Assembly: GCA_033557465.1 (NCBI GenBank)
Contig: CM066039.1
Span: forward strand, 50,683,788 to 50,747,787
From: Ichthyophis bannanicus
Lineage: Eukaryota > Chordata > Amphibia > Gymnophiona > Ichthyophiidae
Direction of reading: 5' to 3'
DNA: 64,000 nt
In this document: positions 55,856-64,000 of the stretch, one piece after another
Layout: every line of letters starts with the position of its first letter
Numbering within the stretch: position 1 is the stretch's first letter
The notes under the pieces: generated by a model
Told to the model about the DNA's origin: nothing
Seen by the model: only the letters and a program-made list of their open reading frames with translations
Databases searched by the model: none
Translations under genes and position numbers: made by a program

Positions 55856-57231
55856 AGTAATTAATGTTGTGTGCCCTGCTGGAAATTCTGCTTGGTGTTC
55901 CAAAAAGAGCCATTTTTTCCTTTCTGAAAGTCTGTGTTCTGAGCATGCTCAGAACAGACCTCTTGTTTCAACCAATCACGTGTTACCACACCCTAGAGAG
56001 ACATGTCCAGGCTTTTCTCTCTGTATTGGTTTTTTCAAAGCCACTAAAAAATAGCTGTATTTGGATTTGAACTCGGCTCTCTCAAAAAAATAGCTGTATT
56101 AGGGGGATTTGAACTCAGGTCTCTCTGTATTTCAGTCTGAACTCTACAGGTCTGTCAGAATATTTCTAACAGTGAGGTCTTAAAAGTAAAATTCTATCAC
56201 ATGGACCGCACTAGTTTTTCTAACAATTGCATTTGTAATTGCATTTGTAAAGAAAATTGTGTCTCTCTGTGCTGTGAATCTTTTTGTGAGAAATAAGAAC
56301 TGGTGCAGTGGGAGAGAGAAAAGCATTTTATTTTTCCAGGGTTCCTGCTTTTTTTTTTGCAGGTGTAAACATTAACCAGAAGCAAAAAAAAAAACACATT
56401 TCCGGAGTCAGTCACACTGCTCCCCGCTGATGTCAGCACAAAGGGACAGTCCATTTCCGATGATGTAGGCAGGGGCGTGGTTGAGGGTGAGAGGGTGATC
56501 CCTCTAACAAAGATGTGCTAATTGCATTTTGGAAAGAAAAAAGATTCTAGCTTGCCTGTCTCTCTGTGCTAGGAATCAGTTTTTGTGTGAGAAAGAAACA
56601 ACTGAGTCTGTGTGGGAGAGAGAGACAGAGAGAAAAGCATTTTTGTTTTTCAGTATTAAGCAGAAGCAAAAACACATTTCCGGAGTCAGCCATACTGTTT
56701 CCGCTGATGTCAGCAAAAAAGGGACAGTCCCTCTTCTGATGACGCCCTGTTTCCGGTGATGTCATTTCCGATGATGTAGGCAGGGGGCGTGGAGGAGGGT
56801 GGGAGGCTGTGGGCGTAGCACAAACCCCGGAAGTGGGTGCTGATTGGCTAATGTCATATTGTGGGGCGTGGCATGGGTGTGACACACCCCCGGAAGTGTA
56901 TGGATGATGTCATCCTTGGGGCGGGGGCAGGGGTGTGTCAAGTGGGGGGCGGTGGCCACGCCTGGGGGCGGGACTGGGCGGGGCTAACTCACCATTCACT
57001 TCTATGGGAGGGGGCGTGGCCTAAGGCGGGACATACACCGGAAGTGGGCGCTGATTGGTGCCTGTCAACATTTTGGGGGCGGGAGTGGGCGGGGCTAACT
57101 CGCCATTCACTTCTATGGGAGGGGGCGTGGCCTAAGGCGGGACATAGACCGGAAGTGAACGCTGATTGGCTCCTGTCATCCTTATCTCACCTGTCAATCA
57201 GTTTGACGAGTAGTGTACCCATTATACTACT
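55856..57231 (-). repeat. Polinton right terminal inverted repeat (outer, complete end)
   Basis: This 1376-bp inverse of 37141-38661 ends in 'cccattatactact'. It has two of the 120-bp CCAAT/GC-box units against three in the other copies. On the minus strand it faces integrase copy 2, whose ATG is 47 bp inside. Confidence 0.9.
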
Positions 57232-57237
57232 AGGGTC
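57232..57237. repeat. Right target-site duplication AGGGTC
   Basis: It is identical to 37135-37140. Because the outermost ends share it, the duplicated right arm lies within one integration unit. Confidence 0.9.
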
Positions 57238-57395
57238 AAGCTGCAGTAATATGGGTGCTATTTATTTTATGGCATGCTAGTCACAAGACAGCCTGCTGGA
57301 TGTCTGTGATGTTTGTACAAAGCCAATATGTTCATGGTTGTGTCACAACAAATATAAACTTGGTCACTTTTCTGAGCGATTACTTCAAGTAATAC

Positions 57396-58067
57396 TAAAA
57401 TGGATTAACACGCTCGCTATTCACCAAACAGACTTTAAACCTTCATTGCAAATATATCTTTTCTATGATGTTTCTATCTCCTACTAAAGAAGGTCTCAGA
57501 CAAATTTTAGCACTTTAACATAGACTTGAATTAAGTCCTAATTTTGTACTTATTGGCATCAACGACCTTCAGAGGTGAAATTGACCATAATTTTCTTGAA
57601 GCAAAAACTATTAAACTTCAGCCTGAGCAAGAAGTTTTGACTCCAGTAATCGTGTAATAGCTCGGCTGTTTTGTTTTGGATACGTGTGCAGCATCATGGT
57701 GGTGATTGGTGATCCCCTGAAGAAACGGCTTTAGTGAAACGCCTGGGTGCCTCAAAATAAGGCGTTGGGATTCACAAAAGAAAGCATGAATGCAATCTAA
57801 AGAAGCATTTGAAAAAGAAAAAGAGAAGCTAAGTATCCAATTTGAAGTTTAATCGTTTTTGCTTTAAGAAAATTATGGATAATTTCACCTCTGAAGGTCG
57901 TTGATGCCAATAAGCACAAAATTAGGACTTAATTCAAGTCTTTGTTAAAGTGCTATAGTTTGTCTGAGACCTTCTTTAGTAGGAGATAGAAACATCATAG
58001 AGAAGATATATTTGCAATGAAGGTTTAAAGTCTTTTTGGTGAATAGTGAGCGTGTTAATCCATTTTA
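57396..58067. mobile_element. Non-autonomous element with 225-bp inverted arms
   Basis: The left arm (57396-57620) begins taaaatggattaacacg and includes 'catcaacgaccttcagaggt'. The right arm (57843-58067) is its reverse complement with only a few mismatches, and both arms are 225 bp. The 222-bp centre is non-coding. Long perfect arms suggest a young foldback or Mutator-like MITE. No certain target duplication was seen. Confidence 0.8.
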
Positions 58068-58600
58068 AATATGTTCATGGTGGCTATGTGCACCTGCACT
58101 GTGTGGTGACTCGTTGACTAGGCGCAGATGGAATATGACTTGCTGATACAGGCCAGTGTTGCCCAACTGATGCAGGCTGCCTGAGATTGATTTAGTTGAT
58201 TGGAATTCTCAGAAAGTGAGGCTAGCAGCTGTTCTTGGGTTGTTGGTAACCTGCTGATAACTATGGTCTTGGCAGGCCTTTCAGCTTGAGGTCAGCAACT
58301 CCACCTCTTCCTACCTGGACAACACTCACTGCATTTGGGCTCCTTGGAAATAGCAGCCTGCAACCTTAGGGACCAGCCAACAGGAGCAGGACACACTGCA
58401 AACAATACCTGCAGTATACTGGCAATGATATGGATTTGCTCCAACACCTGCAGAGTCAATCTATTACAGCGCTTGCTCTGGGGACCAGTTGATGTGTGCC
58501 CTTCCTCACATTCAGGGTGACTGCTGAAACAGGTCATTTGCATATACGTCATCTGTTATGCGCAGGAAACACACAATGTCCCTGCATATTACAGAGATGA
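58068..58600. other. No gene recognised
   Basis: Unassigned sequence between the foldback element and a LINE. Confidence 0.4.
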
Positions 58601-58785
58601 TGTGATGGATTGCTGCATTCTCCATATGAACATCAGTTGCATGTATCTGCTCAAACTCACTAACTGCTCCTCTGATCTTATCCCCACCCATCTCCTAAGC
58701 CCCATCTCCTCCACTGTTGTCCATTCCATCTCTCATATGCTCAACCTATCGCTCTCCACTGCAACTGTCCCTGCGGCCTTCAAGC

Positions 58786-58987
58786 TAGGGTTGCCAACTG
58801 GCTCCAGATGCACCCAACAGGCTTGATCCAGTCCTGGGTTTACCCCATTGTATGCAGTGACTTGTAGTTTTCCTTTTCTTATGGAGTGCAATGGAGAAAT
58901 CAGAACTACATATCCCTGCATGCAATGAGGTAAACTCAGGAGTGGACTGCACCTGTCGGGCGCATCTGGAGCCAGTTGGCAACCCTA
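58786..58987. mobile_element. hAT-type MITE, 202 bp, with perfect 8-bp TSD
   Basis: The terminal inverted repeats TAGGGTTGCCAACTGGCTCC and their complement bound it. CTTCAAGC flanks both sides (58778-58785 and 58988-58995). The LINE reading frame runs up to the insert and resumes after it. Confidence 0.9.
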
Positions 58988-59989
58988 CTTCAAGCATGCT
59001 GTTGTTACACTTCTCCTCAAGAAACCCTCACTTGATCCTACCTGTCCTTTTAATTGTTGACACATCTCCCTCCTCCCCTTCATTTCTAAACTACTTGAAT
59101 GTGCAGTACACCACTGTTGCCTTGAATTTCTCTCCTCTCAAGTCTACCTGGATCCTTTACGATCTGGTTTTCGTCCTTTACACTCTACTGAAATGGCTCT
59201 TGCCCAAATCTCCAGTGACTTGTTCCTGGCAAAATCCAAGGGCCTTTACTCTGTCCTCATCCTTCTTGACTTCTCTGCTACTTTTGACACTGTTGACTAC
59301 AACCTTCTCCTTGATACCCTGTCCTCTTTTGGTTTTAAAGGTTCTGTCCTGGTTCTCTTCTTATCTCTCCCATTGTTCTTTCCGTTTTTGTTCTGGTGGA
59401 TCCTCCTCTGCTGCTATACCACTCTCAGTTGGTGTACCCCAAGGATCTGTCTTGGGTCCATTCCTTTTCTCTCTCTATACCCAGTCCCTTGGTGCACTCA
59501 TCTCTTCCCATGGCTTTCAGTACCATCTTTATGCTGATGACTCCAAGATCTACCTCTCTACACCTGAAATCTCTCTGGCAATCCAGACCTGGATCTCTGC
59601 CTGCTTTTCTGACATTCCTGCTTGGATGTCTCACCGCCGCTTGAAATTGAACATGGCCAAAACTGAGCTCATTATTTTTCCCCCTAAAACCTTCTCTCCT
59701 CTTCCTCCTTTTTCAGGCTCTGTGGATAACTCTCTACTCCTCCCTGTTTCCTCAGCTCGCAACCTTGGGGTCGTCCTTGACTCCTCTCTCTCCTCCACAC
59801 ACATCCAACTGATAGCTAAGACCTGCCTTCTTTCTCTATAACATCAACAAAATCCACCCATTCCTTTCTGAACACACTACTAAGACACTTATCCACTCCT
59901 TAATTACCTCCCGTCTTGACTATTGTAACCTATTCCTTGCTGATCTCCCTTTGAATCATCTCTCTGCCCTTTAATCTGTTCAACACTCT

Positions 59990-60645
59990 GCTTTGTGGCT
60001 AATCTAATAAAATACAAGCTGCTGATAACAACATTCAAACTGATCAACAACATAGCTCCTTCATACCTATCTACTCTCATACAAACCCAACCAGACTCCA
60101 GATCCCGTAGGCAAAATACAAAACACTCACTGGTAACACCAACCTCCATACGCAAGACAAAACAGTCCACCAGCTCCAAAGCCTTCTCCTACACTGCTCC
60201 TAGTCTATGGAACTCACTGCCATTGTCAATCCGTGTGACCAAAGACCTACAGTTATTCAGAAAAGAAATCAAAACATACCTCTTTACTGAACACTACAGT
60301 AACATCAATGATAACCCAACCTCATAAACACCTACCTCACCTCACCTTATGATCACCACCCAACCCTCTATCCCCCCCATCCCTATTCAAATCTAAACTC
60401 ACAGAAATGCACACAAACAGTAAACTGTAAATAGTTACTAGTCATCAGTTCAGACAACAATGTATATAAAGCATTCGCTTCATGTTAAATGTACCTATGG
60501 ATCCATGTAAATAGTTCAACCTCTGTTCTTTATAATATGTTGCGTTACATATAAACAACCCCCCCTCCCCCCTCCCCGATCTGGAAGGGGCGGTATAGAA
60601 GAACCAAATAAATAAAATAAAAATACATAAATAAATAATCTTCTG
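59990..60645 (+). repeat. LINE 3' fragment inserted in the L2-type LINE
   Basis: 59995-60327 encodes LIKYKLLITTFKLINNIAPS and SYTAPSLWNSLPLSIRV, the final RT blocks of another L2-type family. The 3' UTR follows ('ggaaggggcggtatagaaga') and ends in an (AAATA)n tail at about 60640. The host LINE resumes right after. Confidence 0.75.
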
Positions 60646-61153
60646 CTAGCCTCGTCATGCTCGTATTACCCTCTTCTCAAGTCACTTTATTGGGTCCGTA
60701 TCCGTTTCCACATTCAGTTCAAACTTCTCCTGCTGACCTATAAGTGCATTCACTCTGCAGCTCCTCACTACCTTTCCTCTCTTATCTCTCCCTACACCAC
60801 CCCCACCCCTCATGAACTCCGCTCTTCTGGCAAATTGCTTCTATCTGTGCCCTTCTCTTCTTTTGCTAACTCCAGACTTTGCTCCTTTCACCTTGCTGCA
60901 CTTTATGCCTGGAACAAACTACTTGTGTCTGTACGTCAGGCGCCTTCTCTGACCCTTTTCCAATCCAGGTTGAAAATTCACCTCTTCACTGCCACTTTTG
61001 GATTTTGACTCACCTGATCTCCTTGTGTTTCCCTTGTGTTGTCTGTCTTGACTAGATTGTAAGTTCTGATGAGCAGGGACTGTCTCTTACATGTCTCTGC
61101 AGTGCTACGTACATCTTGTAGTGCTATACAAATGCTCAGTAGTAGTAGTAGTA

Positions 61154-61763
61154 GATTGTGCAGTGCATTATGGGTAATGGAGGGGCTAAGCAATGCTGGC
61201 ACCTAGAGCCCCAATTGCAACCATAGTGGTGATTGTGATCACTGGAACATTGCCCAGTACCTGCTTGTCTTCTATGATGGTGGGAGACGAGTGCATTGCT
61301 CCCCGAGGAGGGCAGGATGGTCTGCGATTGACTGCAGGCGTCAGGAATGTGGATTGAGTTAGGTGTATGAGTTGGTGTACTTATCTTTCAGTATGCAGCA
61401 GGTCACAAGGGACTGCACGCCCTACACATGTGCTGCCTCAGGGATTAGTGCCACACTGAGGCACAGTGGACCTCTGCATGTGACTGTTCTTTGGCATTGG
61501 AGGTACAGTGGAGGGGCGGCATCTTGACCTCACATGTGACTTGGCCTTTGGACATGTGTTCTGCAGCTGTGGTCTGTTCTGCAGCTAGTGTACTGAGTGT
61601 CAAGTGCAGTTCGTACTGCATATGTGCCGCAGTAGGCAGGCCCTAGGTGTGGTGTACCACTGTCTCAGAATGTGCCAGCCACGTTGTTTCATATCCTGGG
61701 TTTTGCTCATTGCAGGCAGGGACCTCCAGTCTCTTTGATTCTAGACATTGCCATACAGACAGG
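61154..61763. other. No gene recognised
   Basis: TG-rich unassigned DNA. Confidence 0.4.
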
Positions 61764-61885
61764 TGTGGTGGTGTAGCCTAATGGCTAGAGCACTGACTCA
61801 GTAAGCAGCAGACTACAGTTTGAATCCCACTTGTTTGCTTTGTGGCTGAGGGAAACTCACTTCAATATACTGCCAGAAGCAGTCT
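61764..61885 (+). repeat. tRNA-derived SINE head
   Basis: A-box-like 'tgtagcctaatggctagagc' and B-box-like 'agtttgaatcccactt' are 30 bp apart. The body 'gaaactcacttcaat' matches the SINE family at 23575 and 26679. The tail is short. Confidence 0.65.
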
Positions 61886-62149
61886 GGGGTCTGCACTGAC
61901 ACACTTTCTTATACTTTTTTATCTTCTACGATAGCATATTGGGTCTGCAAACATACATATTGCAATCATGCCCATCCAACAGCATGACTTTATTGGCTCT
62001 GCTGCAGCCCATTGCAAAGGGTCGGACATGTTCACCCTGCAGATGTGTGGCGCATGAGTTGTACATGATTGGAACATTTCATCATAACTGTGACTGAACA
62101 TCTTTGACTCCATCACATATATTCAGTACATGCAGGCATGTCCCACTAC

Positions 62150-63470
62150 TGGAGGGATCATCACATGTCCTTACTTGCTACATATGAGTCGGTTGATATT
62201 GTGTATCTGGACTTTCAGAAAGCCTTTGACAAGGTCCCTCATCAGAGACTTTTGGCAAAACTAAAGAGTCATGGGATAGGAGGCAGTGTACTATTGTGGA
62301 TCAGGAACTGGTTAAAAGATAGAAAGCAGAGGGTAGGGCTAAATGGCCAATTTTCCCAATGGAGAAAGGTGAATAGTGATGTATCCCAGGGATCTGTGCT
62401 GGGTCCGCTGCTTTTTGACATATTCATAAATGACCTGGAAAGTGGAATAACGAGTGAGGTTATCAAATTTGCAGATGACACAAAACTATTTAAAGTTGTT
62501 AAAACCCAAGAGGATTGTGAAAAAGTGCAAGAGGATCTTGATAAATTGGAAGACTGGGCATCAAAATGGCAGATGAAATTTAATGTGGACAAGTGCAAGG
62601 TTATGCACCTAGGGAAGAACAACCCAAACTATGGTTACACGATGCGAGGTTCCACATTAGGAACCACCACCCAGGAAAAAGATTTAGGCGTCATTGTGGA
62701 TACCATGTTAAAACCCTCAGCCCAGTGTGCAGCAGCGGCCAAGAGAGCAAATAGAATGCTAGGTATGATAAGGAAAGGAATGGAAAATAAAACAAAAGAT
62801 ATTATAATGCCTCTATATCGTTCCATGGTGAGACCGCACCTTGAATATTGTGTGCAATTCTGGTCGCCGTATCTTAAAAAGGATATAGCGATTTTAGAAA
62901 AGGTACAGAGAAGAGCCACCAAAATGGTAAAGGGGATGGAAGGATACTCCTATGAAGAAAGGCTAAAAAGGTTAGGGCTCTTTAACCTGGAAAAGAGACG
63001 GCTGAGGGGAGATATGATAGAAGTCTATAAATTAATGAACGGAGTGGAACGGGTAAACGTAGATCAATTGTTTACCTTATCAGAATATAGAAAGACTAGG
63101 GGACATGCAATGAAGATACAGGGTAAACTATTTAAGACTAATAAAAGAAAATATTTTTTCACTCAACGTGTAATCAAACTCTGGAATTTGTTACCGGAGG
63201 ATGTAGTAAAGGCTGTTAGTGTAGCTGGGTTTAAAAAAGGTTTGGACAAGTTCCTGGAGGAAAGGTCCATAAACCATTATTAAGAAGTGACCGAAGATAT
63301 CAATGCTTGACCTAGTACAAGCATTGTGGAACTTGTGTCCCTTGGGGAAACTGCTAGGTACATATGACCTAGATTGGCCACTGTTGGAAACAGAATACTG
63401 GGCTTGATGGACCTTGGTCTGACCCAGTATGGCATATCTTATGTTCTTATGTTCTTAATATGAGAGACAC
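62150..63470 (+). mobile_element. CR1 LINE, 5'-truncated, RT C-terminal half in one frame
   Basis: The frame at 62138-63283 encodes 381 residues (the CR1 part starts near codon 15). It has IVYLDFQKAFDKVPHQRLL (palm motif A), VSQGSVLGPLLFDIFINDLE, IKFADDTKLF, KCKVMHLGKNN, DLGVIVD and the C-terminal MVRPHLEYCVQFWSPYLKK and LWNLLPEDVV blocks. The catalytic YADD is FADD, common in CR1, and the usual PQG is SQG. The 3' UTR has 'gggcttgatggaccttggtc' and ends with TTATGTTC-type octamer repeats near 63440-63458, as CR1 elements do. It is the freshest LINE coding region here together with LINE B. Confidence 0.85.
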
Positions 63471-64000
63471 TTGTCCAGTTGTTATATTCACATGTGTCAG
63501 GGAGATTGTATGGTGGTTAGAAAAGCTGAGACAGCTGTGATACCCATATAGCTGGTATTGGACCTTCCCCGTGGCACAACTACTATTTTTTCAACACTCA
63601 CTACAATTGCATTTGTGCAGGCACATCAGATACGTCGGGGTAGCAAGGCCATACTGCACTCTCATCTACCACCATCCATCCTCCAGCTCATCCATCAGTA
63701 CATGCACAGTCATGTATTCTCCTGCCAGCTGCTATATCATGGCCCACACAAGAACATTCTCAGCATTCAGATATATCACTCACACCTCTCCTGTGAATGA
63801 TCTGCACATCCCCACCCTTGTTCAGTCATCCTTTGGGGACATGTCTTCCCAATCCTATGCCACACACTGACATTACAGCAGATTACGTCGCGACCCCTCA
63901 CTGATACAGTACAGATGCCTCCCACACGCTCATTCCACTTACTGACTTAACACATAGTTTACATATGGATCTAACATATCCATCAGTTCTTACCTTTCCT
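63471..64000. other. No feature recognised
   Basis: Unassigned, with overlapping short frames only. Confidence 0.4.

Larger units (their letters stand above)
37141..57231. mobile_element. Endogenous Polinton/Maverick (adintovirus type), with duplicated right arm
   Basis: The ends are AGTAGTATAATGGG and its reverse complement, flanked by a perfect 6-bp duplication AGGGTC (37135-37140 and 57232-57237). Six-bp duplications and AG...CT termini are characteristic of Polintons. The element encodes the full core set: protein-primed PolB, integrase, FtsK/HerA-type ATPase, adenain-like protease, double-jelly-roll major capsid protein and penton-type minor capsid protein. Two extra small virion-type genes, a pVI-like gene and a spliced early-type gene match the adintovirus plan. 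Without the duplication (about 3.5 kb) and the LTR-like insert (1.7 kb) it would be about 15 kb, a normal Polinton size. It is most likely a germline-integrated virus-like element with a recent history. Confidence 0.95.
53693..57231 (-). repeat. Right-arm duplicate, copy 2 (direct tandem repeat of 48308-53692)
   Basis: From 'cgttgtgacatggctcatga' onward, copy 2 matches copy 1 (48308 onward; offset 5385) almost base for base. Differences seen are one silent change in the penton gene, a 2-bp deletion in the integrase, absence of the LTR insert, one lost 20-bp 'gagcatgct' repeat, a small deletion near 56901, and two instead of three 120-bp TIR units. It carries the intact outer end of the element. 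Confidence 0.9.
58601..61153 (+). pseudogene. L2-type LINE with two later insertions
   Basis: The coding trace starts with PTHLLSPISSTVVHSI before the MITE, then [12 protein letters not shown] after it. It continues with [20 protein letters not shown] (palm motif A), [20 protein letters not shown] and [14 protein letters not shown] (intact YADD), then [13 protein letters not shown] foreign LINE tail follows at about 59990-60640, after which its own C-terminal region resumes. The 3' end is 'atacaaatgctcagtagtag' with (AGT)n at 61137-61153. Frameshifts are scattered. It belongs to the same family as the remnants at 2535-4450. Confidence 0.8.

Noticed and set aside
53693..57231. A second, independent Polinton insertion
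   Set aside because: No target duplication is present at the 53692/53693 junction, and the inner TIR lacks its last 9 bp. The outer ends share AGGGTC, so a duplicated arm in one unit fits better.

Overview
The window is vertebrate nuclear DNA with no convincing host gene. It is made almost entirely of transposable elements of several ages, many nested in one another. The mix (CR1- and L2-type LINEs, a DIRS-type tyrosine-recombinase retrotransposon, tRNA-derived SINEs, hAT-type MITEs and a Polinton/Maverick) fits an amphibian or a non-avian reptile. The sequence alone does not settle the species.

The centrepiece, at 37141-57231, is an endogenous Polinton/Maverick of the adintovirus type. It is about 20.1 kb long, has long terminal inverted repeats (TIRs) and is flanked by a perfect 6-bp target duplication (AGGGTC, 37135-37140 and 57232-57237). 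It carries two converging gene blocks. The rightward block holds a two-exon early-type gene of unknown function, a spliced protein-primed family B DNA polymerase, a packaging ATPase, a small basic/hydrophobic protein and a conserved protein of unknown function. The leftward block holds a retroviral-type integrase with a chromodomain, a penton-type minor capsid protein, a pVI-like protein, the double-jelly-roll major capsid protein and an adenain-like cysteine protease. Both blocks start at or just inside a TIR and meet at back-to-back polyadenylation signals near 46.1-46.2 kb. Every core gene has one intact reading frame, so the insertion looks young.

The right arm of the Polinton is present twice in tandem. 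Copy 1 is 48308-53692 and copy 2 is 53693-57231, with the junction inside an almost complete TIR end. Copy 2 has a truncated pVI-like gene, an intact second penton gene and an integrase broken by a 2-bp deletion. Copy 1 carries a 1701-bp LTR-like insertion (51002-52702, TSD AGGT) that is missing from copy 2. This insertion contains a 1.2-kb reading frame with no internal ATG until its last 40 codons. A similar frame lies in the LTR-like sequence at the left edge of the window (1-1431).

Left of the Polinton, 1-5.9 kb holds LTR-like and LINE debris, including two L2-type copies in opposite orientation. From 7.6 to 19.6 kb there is a decayed DIRS element (inverted terminal repeats, gag-like region, RT/RNase H, tyrosine recombinase). 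It is split by a roughly 5.5-kb stack of minus-strand LINEs (12.0-17.45 kb), one inserted in another. From 19.6 to 37.1 kb the DNA is mainly MITEs, SINEs, LINE tails and unassigned sequence. Right of the Polinton come a 672-bp element with 225-bp inverted arms (57396-58067), an L2-type LINE holding both a hAT MITE and another LINE tail (58.6-61.15 kb), a SINE, and a CR1 LINE 3' half (62.15-63.46 kb).
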